Source of the DNA: Candidatus Tectimicrobiota bacterium
Lineage (GTDB): Bacteria > JACPUC01
Length of the DNA stretch: 64,000 nucleotides
Assembly: GCA_016192455.1 (NCBI GenBank)
Contig: JACPUC010000017.1
Location: 69,581 to 133,580 of the forward strand
Reading direction: 5' to 3'
The stretch's first letter is position 1, and the number at the start of each line of letters is the position of its first letter. A program made the position numbers and the translations under genes. Of this stretch, positions 1 to 8,987 are shown piece after piece. The notes beneath the pieces were generated by a model. It saw only the letters and a program-made list of their open reading frames with translations, ran no database searches and was not told where the DNA came from.

Positions 1-1
1 C

Positions 2-502
2 CTCTGCGCCGCCGCCGTGCATCCTCACGACCGCGTGCGCATCATCCGCGCCCTCGAAGTGTACGAGCAGACGGGCGAGACGATGACCGCCCTCCGCCGC
101 CGGCACGCTCACCAGCCGCCACGTCTGCACCCCTGGTTCATCGGCGTGCGCTGCGCCCGCCCCGCCCTCCGCCGGCGCATTGCCGAGCGTGCCCACGACA
201 TGGTGCGCCGCGGACTCTTTGAGGAGGTCGAAGGGCTGGTGGCTCGGGGCTACGACGAACGCTGCCGCCCGCTTCAGGGGTTCAGCTACCAGCACCTCCT
301 CGCCGCGGTGCGCGGCGGCCTCGACCGGCAGGAGGCCCTCCATCGCCTCATCCGCGACACCCAGCGCTACGCCAAACGTCAGGAAACCTGGTTCCGGCGC
401 CTGTCGAACGTCCAGTGGTTTGACATCGATGCGTTCAATCCCGACCAGCTCCACGCCGCGGTGGTGGCTTTTCTGCGCCAAGCCGGGGTCTTTGAAGGGT
501 AA
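2..502 (+). CDS. miaA: tRNA dimethylallyltransferase, C-terminal part (5' end outside window)
   Basis: This is the C-terminal two thirds or so of MiaA, which prenylates A37 of tRNAs reading codons that start with U. The frame is already open at the window edge. Visible MiaA signatures are HPHDRVRIIRALEVYEQTG near the start and the conserved RYAKRQETWFRR block near residue 125 of the visible part, followed by the usual hydrophobic C-terminus. It is followed 11 bases later by the shikimate kinase gene, with an AAGGAGGAG ribosome site lying between them, so the two are probably cotranscribed. The family assignment is firm; the N-terminal P-loop cannot be seen here. Confidence 0.93.
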   Translation, partial: LCAAAVHPHDRVRIIRALEVYEQTGETMTALRRRHAHQPPRLHPWFIGVRCARPALRRRIAERAHDMVRRGLFEEVEGLVARGYDERCRPLQGFSYQHLLAAVRGGLDRQEALHRLIRDTQRYAKRQETWFRRLSNVQWFDIDAFNPDQLHAAVVAFLRQAGVFEG

Positions 503-513
503 GGAGGAGAGCC

Positions 514-1080
514 ATGGCGCAACGCCGAGCCGGGCAGCAGCGCATCGCTCCTTACGTGGTGCTCATCGGCTTCAAGGGCTGCGGCAAAACCACGGTTGGA
601 CGCCTCCTGGCGGAGCTGCTGGAACGGCCCTTCCAGGACCTCGACATCCTCCTCGAGGCGACGTACACCGAGCGCTACGGCAGCCAGCGCGGCTTTCGTG
701 AAATCTTCCGCGAGCGGGGCGAGAACTTCTTCCGCGGCCTCGAGCGCCAGTGTCTTGCCACGGCCATGTCCGGCATCCCCAAGGTTCTGGCATTGGGCGG
801 CGGCACCCCCATCAACTGCCGCGACGAGCTGGAAGCCGCCGAGCCGAGCGTTACGATCTGTCTCATCTACGTGCGCCCGCAGGTGCTCCTGCAACGCATT
901 CTCGCCAACGGCCTGCCCGCCTTCTTCGACTCGGCAAACCCGGAGGCGTCCTTCCGCCGCCTCTACCGCCAGCGCCTGCCGCGCTACCGTGGCATCGCCC
1001 AGCACGTCGTCGACAACAGCGACTGCACGCCAAACGAGACGGCGCGCCAGCTCGCCAAGATGATCACGGCGCCCCGCTGA
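514..1080 (+). CDS. aroK: Shikimate kinase
   Basis: This 188-residue protein should phosphorylate shikimate at the 3-hydroxyl in the chorismate pathway, in the cytoplasm. It shows a Walker A loop GFKGCGKTT at about residues 19-27, the DLD substrate-binding motif near residues 42-44, the shikimate-binding RERGENFFR segment near 65 and the GGGTP motif near 94. Length is usual for the family. The ATG has a strong AAGGAGGAG site just upstream. It lies directly behind miaA, not with aroB as in many genomes, so it may be expressed with the tRNA-modification gene. A related nucleotide or gluconate kinase is possible but less likely given the RxGExxF and GGG motifs together. Confidence 0.87.
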   Translation: MAQRRAGQQRIAPYVVLIGFKGCGKTTVGRLLAELLERPFQDLDILLEATYTERYGSQRGFREIFRERGENFFRGLERQCLATAMSGIPKVLALGGGTPINCRDELEAAEPSVTICLIYVRPQVLLQRILANGLPAFFDSANPEASFRRLYRQRLPRYRGIAQHVVDNSDCTPNETARQLAKMITAPR

Positions 1081-1240
1081 TCCCTGCCCCCCAGCCCACC
1101 TGCCGCACGCTGCGTGACACCTCATCCCGCCCCGCTCGGCGGCTCGGCCCGTCGCTCGTGGCAACCCTTGCCCACGACCGACCTCCCACCCGAACGAGCG
1201 GCAGGCGGCTCCACCGTACCACCCTCTTCACCTGCGCCGC

Positions 1241-2947
1241 TCACAATGGCTGGAGGCGCCCTCCTGACATAAAGGTTCCTATCCGATTGCCACGTGTGAT
1301 TGGAAGTAAGAGATGCGAAGGATTCTCCGCGTTGTGATAGACCGTGACCCGTGATGAAAACGGCCGGACGATATGTCCCGCACCAATGAGATGCAGGGCA
1401 TTCGCCGGCGGCTCATCGTCAGCGCATTTGATTTTTACGCCGATGTGGTGACCGCACGTGAAGAGCATGCCATAGGGGCGAACTTCAATATTGAATTCAT
1501 AGATTTGATGGGGTGCGAGAGGTTCTCGCTGCGTATGAATGTGGTAGGGCTGCCAAGGCTTGGAGCGCTCGGGGTCCAGCCGTCGTTGCGAGCCGCGCAA
1601 CCAACCTCGGGTGAGCAAAGTCTCCTTGCCTTCTGCATCAATGTCCCAGAGACTAAGGAACCAGAGAACTTCCGTATCATCCGTCGAAGCATACAGGTTC
1701 ACCACAATGGGACCGCAGATTTCCGTATTTTCGCGCAGCGGCGGTGTTCTGAACATCAGGCCGCCGCGACTATAGGGAGAATCCTCGAAGGTGGAACTCC
1801 CTTCATTGGGCCAAAACTCGTGCTCGCTCAGCAGACCGCCGGCATGCAGGAAGAAGGGGGTCCACTTCGTCTCGGGCAAGGGCCATTGCCTGGCAGATTT
1901 CCATTCCCCCGTTCCTTCGATGAACAGGTGGACCGGCGCCTCGTCCATGATTTCGGTATCGACACCCTTTAACCAGTAGTCAAACCAGCGCAGGGACTCA
2001 TAGTGGTACTGGTAGAGCGGTCGGTCAAGGTAGACAGGTGGGCCGATGGTCAATTTCTTGGGACCCTGCCAGGTCTCCCAGCTCCGAACATCTCCCGGCA
2101 GGTGCAGTCCATAGATCCCCCAACAGCTTCCGAAATAGGCTGGAACCTTGGATTGAGAATTCACCTCGATCGACAGGTGTCGATAGAACTCATTGTCGAG
2201 CTGATTGAGGACGAAGTTAGCAATGAATGCATTGCGGCCGGCGTCGGGATTTCTCAGCACCTCGACAAGTTCCGGGACGGCGGCGATTTCCTTATCATTC
2301 AGGGCCTCTTCAACCTTGCGGGCGTACTCTTCAGCACCCCATCGTTCTCGGAGGGTGTTTTCAATACGCGGCTTGTCGAACTTACCGACCCAATGCCGCA
2401 GAAATCGATAACTCATGATGCCGCCATGGAAATGCCGATCACGATAGACATCGGTAGAGCCAAACGGTGCGAAGATCGCCTTCAACGACGGCGGATTGAA
2501 CGTGGCGACCAGTTTCGCAACCACGGAGAAAAACGAAGCACCGAACATGCCAACGCTCCCATTGCACCACGGTTGACGCGCCAGCCATTCGATCAGTTCG
2601 CACACATCATCAAGCGACTCCCGGTTGACGTAGCCGAAGGTCCCACCCGACCTGCCCGTTCCTCGGATATTCGCCAGCACCTGCACGTAGCCACGCCGGA
2701 CGTAGAAGTTCACGTCCCCGGCCTCGATATGCCCCCGTACCCCACTCATGGCGGTGGGCATTAACGAGGCAACTTGGTCGGCGTTCGAGTACGCATGCAC
2801 GCCAAGAATCACCGGAAACCTGCCTTCCCCGCGGGGACGAAAAATGTCGGCGTCGATGCTGATACCGTCGCGCATGGGGATGGCGACGTTGCGATCAGCA
2901 ACGATGTCGTACTGTCGAGGTGACACTCGCCAGGTAAGCGAGAACAT
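1241..2947 (-). CDS. CocE/NonD-family (X-Pro dipeptidyl-peptidase-like) hydrolase with atypical triad
   Basis: A 568-residue protein of the CocE/NonD alpha/beta-hydrolase family, which includes cocaine esterase and X-Pro dipeptidyl peptidases. The N-terminal PMRDGISIDADIFRP, the RGTGRSGG oxyanion-region motif near residue 95 and the nucleophile elbow GMFGASFF (Ser near 138) are clear, and the C-terminal half matches the X-Pro-DAP jelly-roll domain. The usual GWYD (Asp) motif reads SCWGIYG and the GPWxH (His) motif reads GPPVY, so the catalytic Asp and His are not obvious. The start chosen is the ATG at 2947 because GGGGAGGTGG precedes it; an in-frame start 59 codons earlier adds only low-complexity sequence. 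The substrate is unknown. Confidence 0.8.
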   Translation of the reverse strand: MFSLTWRVSPRQYDIVADRNVAIPMRDGISIDADIFRPRGEGRFPVILGVHAYSNADQVASLMPTAMSGVRGHIEAGDVNFYVRRGYVQVLANIRGTGRSGGTFGYVNRESLDDVCELIEWLARQPWCNGSVGMFGASFFSVVAKLVATFNPPSLKAIFAPFGSTDVYRDRHFHGGIMSYRFLRHWVGKFDKPRIENTLRERWGAEEYARKVEEALNDKEIAAVPELVEVLRNPDAGRNAFIANFVLNQLDNEFYRHLSIEVNSQSKVPAYFGSCWGIYGLHLPGDVRSWETWQGPKKLTIGPPVYLDRPLYQYHYESLRWFDYWLKGVDTEIMDEAPVHLFIEGTGEWKSARQWPLPETKWTPFFLHAGGLLSEHEFWPNEGSSTFEDSPYSRGGLMFRTPPLRENTEICGPIVVNLYASTDDTEVLWFLSLWDIDAEGKETLLTRGWLRGSQRRLDPERSKPWQPYHIHTQREPLAPHQIYEFNIEVRPYGMLFTCGHHIGVKIKCADDEPPANALHLIGAGHIVRPFSSRVTVYHNAENPSHLLLPITRGNRIGTFMSGGRLQPL

Positions 2948-3417
2948 TCCACCTCCCCATTTCTGTGAAGACGAGCCTTCCGGTCGAGACCAGCACGGCA
3001 GGCTTTGGGTTCGCTCGAGCGGCAACGGCGACTCTACCCCGAACCGCGGCGCCCCAGCAACACCGGCGGGGAGCAGCGCGGCGCGCGGGGGGGAGCGGCG
3101 GTTCGCCGGCCCTCTCCTGCTCAAGCGCGCCGAGGAACGTGGTGCGACTGCGCGTCGCCCTTAGGGATCGCGGGGCGGTGAAGGATCGGACCGTGGTCCC
3201 ACCAGGTGCTTCGGGAGGCCGAACGGCGCGCCGCACCGCACCGGCCGCCAGGCAAGCGACAGAGGTCCGGCGGGCGGAGACGCCGCGGCTCTTCCCCAAC
3301 TTGAACGAATGGCGCCGCCGCCGTCTCCACACCCCGCGGCTCACGACGCAGAAGGGCGAGCAGGCCTACCTCCGGCCGCGTCACGACTGCGGCATCTCGC
3401 GACCAAGGCCGGCAGGA
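2948..3417. other. 470-base intergenic stretch, nothing recognised
   Basis: It lies upstream of the CocE-like gene and downstream of the asparaginase-type gene, both on the minus strand. All frames are open for stretches because of high GC, but none encodes a recognisable protein and none has a convincing ribosome site. It probably contains the promoter of the CocE-like gene. Confidence 0.5.
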
Positions 3418-4521
3418 CTACCCGCCACGAGCCTCGGCGACGCACCCCTCGGCCGAGCGTTCCGGCGGCAGCTCGCCAAGGTTGGTATAGCCGGCCGTAT
3501 ACATGCGCTCGGTCGTGAAGGCGCGGCCCAGACGGCCCTGCCGGTCCACACAGATGACCCCGCACTGGCCGCGTGCCTGCCTCGCCGCCTGCAGCGCGAG
3601 CGGCGCGGCGTTGGGCGCGGGGACGTGCTGCTGTTGGAGCTCGACGACGCGCAGCGCCAGCATGAGACGCATGATCGCCTCGCCGTGCCCCGTCGCCGAG
3701 GCGCCGCCGGCGGGGCTCGCATAGGTGCCTGCCCCGATGATGGCGCTGTCGCCCACGCGCCCAGGCAGCTTCAGCATGGTGCCGCCGGTGGAGGTGCCCG
3801 CCGAGATGCACCCCTGCTGATCGAGCGCCACCACACCCACGGTCCCTGCCTCGCCGCCAGCGGGCTGCCGCGGCGAGGTCTCGCTGCCGCCGCTCGGGCT
3901 GCCACCTGCGGCCGCGCCGACCTGGCTCATCGCCGCCTCCGCCCGGGCTGGAGGGCAGCTCGACTCCTGCGCGGGCCCGGGTTCCAGGAGGTAACGGCGA
4001 TGGAAAGCCCGCAGGCGCCGCCAGTGCTCCTCGTCGGGCGCGCCTTCAGCGGGTTCTCCCTCCAGGATCGTCTGGCGACGGCGTTCCCACGCCCGCCGGC
4101 GCTCCTCGGTTTCCAGGACTTGCGGCCCGAAGCCGACGGCCCGCGCGAAGAGCTCCGCGCCACGCCCACAGAGGAGCAGGTGGTCGGTCTCCTCCATGAC
4201 GCGGCGCGCCACGCTGATCGGGTGGCGCACCCCCTGCAACGCGCCGACGGCGCCGGCATCGCCGCTGCTCACCATGATCGAGGCATCGGTCTCCACCTCG
4301 CCAAACCAGTTCAACACCGACCCCACCCCGCAGTTGAAGACCGGGTTCTCCTCCATGAGCCGAACCGCGAGCTCGACGGCCTCGAGCGCCGATCTCCCGT
4401 GCCGCAGATGCTCCCACGCCAGGGCCGCGGCGGCGCGCACCCCTTGGCGCTGCGCCTCCTCCTGGGTGGGATCGCGCCGCCCGGCGCCGCCATGGACAAT
4501 GACCGCTGGTGCGTAGTTCAT
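3418..4521 (-). CDS. Isoaspartyl peptidase / plant-type L-asparaginase (Ntn hydrolase)
   Basis: This 367-residue protein belongs to the N-terminal-nucleophile asparaginase 2 family, made as a precursor that self-cleaves to expose a Thr and then hydrolyses isoaspartyl dipeptides or asparagine. Visible landmarks are VIVHGGAG near the N-terminus, NCGVGSVLN near residues 63-71, and the cleavage site with nucleophile Thr227 in GTVGVVALD, followed by STGGTMLKLPGRVGDSAIIG. The linker between the alpha and beta parts (about 145-225) is long and rich in Pro, Gly, Ser and Ala compared with the usual enzyme. There is no signal peptide. The family assignment is firm; the preferred substrate is not established. 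Confidence 0.88.
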   Translation of the reverse strand: MNYAPAVIVHGGAGRRDPTQEEAQRQGVRAAAALAWEHLRHGRSALEAVELAVRLMEENPVFNCGVGSVLNWFGEVETDASIMVSSGDAGAVGALQGVRHPISVARRVMEETDHLLLCGRGAELFARAVGFGPQVLETEERRRAWERRRQTILEGEPAEGAPDEEHWRRLRAFHRRYLLEPGPAQESSCPPARAEAAMSQVGAAAGGSPSGGSETSPRQPAGGEAGTVGVVALDQQGCISAGTSTGGTMLKLPGRVGDSAIIGAGTYASPAGGASATGHGEAIMRLMLALRVVELQQQHVPAPNAAPLALQAARQARGQCGVICVDRQGRLGRAFTTERMYTAGYTNLGELPPERSAEGCVAEARGG

Positions 4522-4551
4522 GCCGCGCGCCCTTCCTTCCTCAGCGTGAGC

Positions 4552-5163
4552 TTACGGTTGCGCTGCGACCGCTGCGGGGAGAGCATTGACGCGCACCACC
4601 CTCACGCCATCCTCCCCCCAGGAGAAGGTGCTGATCGTACCATTATCAATGATGAGACGCGGCAGGAACTTCAGGGTGATGCCGAGGTAGTGGCAGAGGA
4701 GGCACTTGATGACCTCCGCATGGGAGACCACCGCGAGGCGCTGCTCAGGGTGGGCGGCGCGCAGCCGTTCGAGCGCTGCGACGGCCCTCTCCTGCACCTG
4801 CGCAATGGTGCCGCCCCCCGGCAGCGTGATGGAGGTTGGGTCTGCCCGCCAGTCCTGGTACAGCCGCAGGAGCCGCAGCTCGTCCCAGCTCTTCCCCTCC
4901 CACTCCCCAAAGGGGAGCTCGGTAAAGCCGGGCACCGGAACAGGCGCCAGCCCATGCGGCGCGGCAAGAATCTCCGCGGTTTCCATGGCGCGGCGCAGAG
5001 GGCTGCTGTAGACCGCGGCGAGGGGGCGGCGGGCAAGGGCCTCCGCCAGTGCCCGCGCCTGCTGCACGCCGGTGTCGCTCAAGGCAATGGGCAGGCTTCC
5101 CATGACCCGCCGCTGCCGGTTCCACTCCGTTTCGCCATGTCGCAGCAGGTAGATTCGGCCCAT
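4552..5163 (-). CDS. Histidine phosphatase family protein
   Basis: A 203-residue member of the phosphoglycerate mutase-like histidine phosphatases. It has LLRHGETEWN with the phospho-accepting His at residue 9, the SSPLRRAMETAE block near 53 and the second catalytic His in VVSHAEVIK near 148. It resembles alpha-ribazole phosphatase/CobC and general phosphatases of this clan, but no cobalamin gene lies nearby, so the substrate stays open. It sits 30 bases upstream of the asparaginase-type gene on the same strand, so cotranscription is likely. Confidence 0.87.
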   Translation of the reverse strand: MGRIYLLRHGETEWNRQRRVMGSLPIALSDTGVQQARALAEALARRPLAAVYSSPLRRAMETAEILAAPHGLAPVPVPGFTELPFGEWEGKSWDELRLLRLYQDWRADPTSITLPGGGTIAQVQERAVAALERLRAAHPEQRLAVVSHAEVIKCLLCHYLGITLKFLPRLIIDNGTISTFSWGEDGVRVVRVNALPAAVAAQP

Positions 5164-5466
5164 GACCTTGCCTCGGAAGCCTCAGGGGGCGGCGCGGCGC
5201 CCATGCGCAGCGCCAGCCGGCGGCAGCGCGCCTCCCACCAGCCAATCTGCCACCTTTGCCGCAGCAGGCGCAAGAGCGCCGTGCCCCGCGCAGTTGCGCG
5301 GCGCTCGCGGCAGCGCGCCAGGCGCCGCGATGCGCAGGCATGTGGGAGGCCGCCGCCGCGCCTGCGCCACGGTCCTGCCTGGGGGATAGGTACGCCGGCG
5401 CCGCCATGCCCGTGACGCCTACGCCCCATGCCGCCGGCGCGCGGCGCGCCTCTTACCTTGCCACCC
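5164..5466. other. Intergenic stretch between divergent genes, nothing recognised
   Basis: About 300 very GC-rich bases between the minus-strand histidine phosphatase and the promoter of the Lon-domain gene. Open frames here look compositional and give no family match. Confidence 0.45.
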
Positions 5467-5495
5467 TTTACGCCCGCCGCCACGGTGATTATATT
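5467..5495 (+). promoter_or_regulatory. Candidate sigma-70 promoter for the Lon-domain gene
   Basis: TTTACG (5467-5472), a 17-base spacer and TATATT (5490-5495) lie in a locally AT-rich dip. Transcription would start near 5502, about 90 bases before the chosen start codon at 5594. Confidence 0.45.
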
Positions 5496-5593
5496 GGTTT
5501 TGCGCTGAAGAACTCGCAGAAGGGGTGGAGCTGCTCGCTTGCCGCGATCATTGCCTGGGACCCTCCAGCCGAGAAGAAGCGGGAACGGTTCGC

Positions 5594-6253
5594 ATGGATC
5601 AGCCACGAAGCCCCGATGACGACTTCGAGATCAACGATGAGTCGCAGCCCCCCACGGAGCTGGCGATGTTTCCGCTGCCGAACGTCGTCCTCTTCCCGAA
5701 CATGCTCCTGCCGCTGCACATCTTCGAGCAGCGCTACCGTCTCATGCTCAACGACTGCTTGGTGGGGAATCGGTTGCTCGGCATGGTGCTGATGAAGAAG
5801 GGCTGGGAGGAGGCGAGCGGCGATCCGGAACCCTACGACGTGGGCTGCATGGGGCGGGTTGCGAAGGTGGTGAAGCTCGTCAACGGCAACATGAACATCC
5901 TGCTCAACGGTCTGCTGCGCGTGCGGGTGAACGGTTACGTGCGGCTGAAGCCGTACCGCATCGCTTCGATCACGCCGCTCTACGACGACGCCGTCGACGA
6001 TCCCGAGGCCGATGCCCTTGCCCAGGAGTGCAAGGCGAACTTCCTGCGCCTCGTGTCGATGCGCCACAGCGAGGCGCGGGAGTTCCAGCAGCTCAAGCTC
6101 CTCGACAGCCCCCTCGACATCGCCAACTTCCTGGGCGCCCACGTGCAAGCCGACTACCACGTGAAGCAGATGATCCTGGAGTGCGACAGCGGACGCGAGC
6201 GGCTGCAGACGATCGCCCACATCCTGAAAAGTTACCTCGGCATGCTGAACTGA
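5594..6253 (+). CDS. Lon N-terminal (substrate-binding) domain protein
   Basis: A 219-residue stand-alone homologue of the Lon protease N-terminal domain, with no ATPase or protease part. The diagnostic opening FPLPNVVLFPNMLLPLHIFE is present near residue 25, followed by the beta-rich domain and a helical C-terminus (LDIANFLGAHV, then a QTIAHILKSYL end). Stand-alone proteins of this type are widespread and their role is poorly known; protein-quality-control adaptor functions have been proposed. A GTG at 5525 would add 23 residues that do not resemble the family, so the ATG at 5594 is preferred. Confidence 0.85.
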   Translation: MDQPRSPDDDFEINDESQPPTELAMFPLPNVVLFPNMLLPLHIFEQRYRLMLNDCLVGNRLLGMVLMKKGWEEASGDPEPYDVGCMGRVAKVVKLVNGNMNILLNGLLRVRVNGYVRLKPYRIASITPLYDDAVDDPEADALAQECKANFLRLVSMRHSEAREFQQLKLLDSPLDIANFLGAHVQADYHVKQMILECDSGRERLQTIAHILKSYLGMLN

Positions 6254-6381
6254 GGGAGCGCCGCGGCAGTCCCCGGCGGACTCCTCCTCGCTGATGGCGG
6301 CATCGAGAACGGCGGTTCCACTGGAATGAAGCTCCCCCTGGTCTCGCCCGCGCGTGCCGCGCCCACACGACGGCAGCACCC

Positions 6382-6981
6382 ATGAGCACCTCACACCACC
6401 ATCGGCACTTCGCGGACTCCCCGTCGAAGAGCGGGAAGGTTGCGGACCACCAGCACAGCGTTGGCCTGCGCTTCACCTATTGTCCCCTCTGCGCCGCACC
6501 CCTGGAGCCGCACCGGCACGAGGGGGAGCGCCCGCCGCGGCCCCGCTGCGCACGCTGCGGCTACGTGCACTACCTCGACCCCAAGGTGGCGGCCTGCACC
6601 ATCCCGGCGGTTGACGGGAAGGTGGTCCTGCTGCGGCGGGCGATCAACCCCGAGAAGGGGAAGTGGGTGTTTCCCGGCGGCTTCGTTGATCGTGGCGAGA
6701 AGGTGGAGCACGCTGCGGTGCGGGAGACGCGGGAGGAGCTGGGCATCGAAGTGGAGATCGAGCGCCTGTTGAACGTGTACTCCTACGAGAACTTCGACGT
6801 CATCATCATCGTCTACCTCGCCCGCATGCTGCGTGGGGAGCTGCGACCTGGAGCGGAAGCGGCGGAGGCGCGCCTCTTCAGCCCGGAGGAGATTCCCTGG
6901 GACGCCCTGGCCTTCCGCAGCACCCGGGAGGCGCTTGAAGAGTGGGTGGCCCTGCGGAGCGCCGGCGATGCGCGGGGCTGA
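6382..6981 (+). CDS. NUDIX hydrolase with N-terminal zinc ribbon
   Basis: A 199-residue protein with a zinc ribbon (CPLC near residue 34 and CARC near 56) followed by a NUDIX fold. The NUDIX box is visible as GFVDRGEKVEHAAVRETREE plus LG, matching GX5EX7REUXEEXGU. The architecture resembles ADP-ribose or NADH pyrophosphatase-like NUDIX proteins, which hydrolyse nucleoside diphosphates linked to another moiety. The exact substrate cannot be read from sequence. Its 3' end is next to a transposase remnant, so the insertion stopped just outside this gene. Confidence 0.88.
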   Translation: MSTSHHHRHFADSPSKSGKVADHQHSVGLRFTYCPLCAAPLEPHRHEGERPPRPRCARCGYVHYLDPKVAACTIPAVDGKVVLLRRAINPEKGKWVFPGGFVDRGEKVEHAAVRETREELGIEVEIERLLNVYSYENFDVIIIVYLARMLRGELRPGAEAAEARLFSPEEIPWDALAFRSTREALEEWVALRSAGDARG

Positions 6982-7028
6982 GCCGCCTGCCGCGGCGCGC
7001 AGCCGCCGATGATGTGATCAACCAAGAC

Positions 7029-7199
7029 AACGCGTCATTTCAACGTTCGGCGAAGGAAGAGGAGGTCAATCTCTCCGACGAGGAGAACGAGGCGCGCGCC
7101 GCGCGGCGGATCGGCTGCTTCCGCAACGAGGCCAACCCGCACAAGCGCCTCCACTCCTCCCTGGGCTACCTCGCCCCCGCTGAGTTCGAGGCCCGGTGG
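7029..7199 (+). pseudogene. Remnant of IS3-type transposase (OrfB C-terminus)
   Basis: Translation gives a piece of an IS3-family integrase-type transposase: a DNASFQRSAKEEEV stretch that matches the usual DNA..ESF.RTLKEEEV, then RIGCFRNEANPHKRLHSSLG and YLAPAEFEARW, the standard end of these proteins. Only about 57 residues survive, the catalytic DDE core is absent, and the reading frame runs out of homology on both sides. It marks the left edge of a lower-GC insert. Confidence 0.75.
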
Positions 7200-7311
7200 A
7201 GGATCACCCACACCCCGACGGGCCCGGACGAGGAGCCTGCCCAGAATGAGCTGATCTGGGTATCGAAGAAATCGGCGTCCGTACGGCTGTCTACATTTCG
7301 GGGGAATTTTC

Positions 7312-8745
7312 TTACCGTCGCAACTCAGCAATTCCAAGCTCTTCCCACATCCAGCTAAAGTCATAGGGCTGTTGCTTACTACCCTTCGTCCTGCGAGCCT
7401 CGTGGTTTTCGAGATTCTTCAGCCAAACGACTACCTTCTTTTTCCCTGCCGCGCTGCGGACAAGCTGACGGGGTGTCTTCTTGTCAAGGGCCGGAACTTT
7501 TTCCTCTAACAGATTTCGGTAGTGATCGTCCAGGAATTCTTTCAAAATAGGAGCCACAATTTCACGATCTATTTCCTCAGCCTCTGGAAATTCGTCATCG
7601 TCGTTGTCTTGCGCATCCCATTCTTCGAGAGCTTGCTCTACCGATTGCACAGATGTTAATGGAGTTCCAACAAATCCTGCAAGCAGTTTCAACAACAATG
7701 CCTTGCCTCGCTCCGCCCGCTCCTTGGAATCAACGCTCAGAATGACGTGCTTCTCATGCAAGTCTACAGAGCCAAGCAAGGTGCGGTTATCGTCACGGAA
7801 CGTCAAGAAAGATAATCCTCCTCGAGCCTTGCTTCGTGGAGGTTTTCCGCCATCACCTTCTGCCAGCCACGTCCAGCTCCTTTCATCAGATTCACGCTCC
7901 AACTCCGGCGCGGCATCAAGCAGGTGCTCCACCTCCGAAAGCGCAATCTCCAAAAGAGGAAACGTCACCACCGAAAGGACAATCTTCTCGCCGTCAAAAT
8001 TGGTAAGCTCAGGCAGAGGCCGCTGAAGACTGTCAAGGCAATACATCAACCACACCCTACTAAAGCCTGTCGCGAAGCCAGCGAGAACTACCGTTGATAC
8101 CTCCTGCCGTTGATCCTCCTCCAGAGCACGGCGCCGAGCAAGTTTTTTGTGCGTCTGCTGCATCTGCTTATCAGTGTCCCTAAATATCCGCAGGAGAGAT
8201 TCCGCGGCCTCAGAGGGAAGCAGGAACGTAGCTCCCGTAAGATAATTCCGGCCCATCAGAGTGACAACACGAGCTGCCAGCTTATCCCATTGAACCATGG
8301 CTTGAGAGCCGAGGCGCTCTTCCGCGCGTACTACTTCCCCGCCACGGATAAGATCACGCAAAACCACATAGCTGCCCGGCTCAACCTGAACTACTTCATA
8401 CAGACTTACGAACGAGTTGCGCAATGCCTGCAAATACTGCCTTGCCACAACGGGTTCTAATCTGCCGCGCTTCTTCAGGTAGTCATCAATAACATTGCGA
8501 TTATCGGGAGGGAAACAACGGGAGACAAGGTCTTCCAATGCAAAGTCGAGTAGTAAGATATTGGCCTGTTCACCAAGCTTTCGAGCCAGCTCGTCAGGAG
8601 TTATCTCAAAATCAGCGCACACAGGAGCTACATGCTCTTCAAATACCAGTTCTTTTTCTGCTCTCCATTCTTCACGGTTCGCCCACCTCATGATATTGAT
8701 GATGGCTTTATTTATTGCTGACTTTGAGCTTTTTTTCTTTGTCAT
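7312..8745 (-). CDS. Conserved hypothetical protein with Xre/MbcA/ParS-like C-terminus (acquired gene)
   Basis: A 477-residue soluble protein, clearly lower in GC than its neighbours and with many AAA, AAT and TTT-type codons. I do not recognise the main body; it is mixed alpha/beta, with an acidic stretch (DAQDNDDDEFPEAEEID) near residue 390. The last 70 residues (VPALDKKTPRQLVRS, then YDFSWMWEELGI) resemble the C-terminal segment found in Xre/MbcA/ParS toxin-binding-domain and SEC-C-type hypothetical proteins. The ATG at 8745 is used; ATG at 8763 and an in-frame start at 8883 are alternatives, none with a strong ribosome site. Transposase remnants on both sides indicate transfer. Function unknown. 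Confidence 0.7.
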   Translation of the reverse strand: MTKKKSSKSAINKAIINIMRWANREEWRAEKELVFEEHVAPVCADFEITPDELARKLGEQANILLLDFALEDLVSRCFPPDNRNVIDDYLKKRGRLEPVVARQYLQALRNSFVSLYEVVQVEPGSYVVLRDLIRGGEVVRAEERLGSQAMVQWDKLAARVVTLMGRNYLTGATFLLPSEAAESLLRIFRDTDKQMQQTHKKLARRRALEEDQRQEVSTVVLAGFATGFSRVWLMYCLDSLQRPLPELTNFDGEKIVLSVVTFPLLEIALSEVEHLLDAAPELERESDERSWTWLAEGDGGKPPRSKARGGLSFLTFRDDNRTLLGSVDLHEKHVILSVDSKERAERGKALLLKLLAGFVGTPLTSVQSVEQALEEWDAQDNDDDEFPEAEEIDREIVAPILKEFLDDHYRNLLEEKVPALDKKTPRQLVRSAAGKKKVVVWLKNLENHEARRTKGSKQQPYDFSWMWEELGIAELRR

Positions 8746-8987
8746 TTCTGCGCACCCAGACATTGGATTGAATTTTAATGTAGATGTTCCTTTGAGCTTC
8801 GTGGATTGCCAGGCCTTTCTCGCTGATGCCCTCTGAAGTCCACTGCAGCATTCAGCGTCATGCTGCCACCCGAGGCGAGACAAGGCAAGCCCATTCTGTC
8901 ATGCCTTAAGAGAAGGCGCGCGGCATCAAAATGGTCATCGTCAAGCGCATGAGGCAGCTTGATGCGTCGAGTACTTCGTTGCTTAAT

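Noticed and set aside
2965-5415. Very long plus-strand open frame (about 816 codons) opposite known genes
   Set aside because: It is antisense to the CocE-like leader, asparaginase and phosphatase genes; composition is Arg/Ala/Pro-rich and no domain is recognisable. High GC opens such frames.
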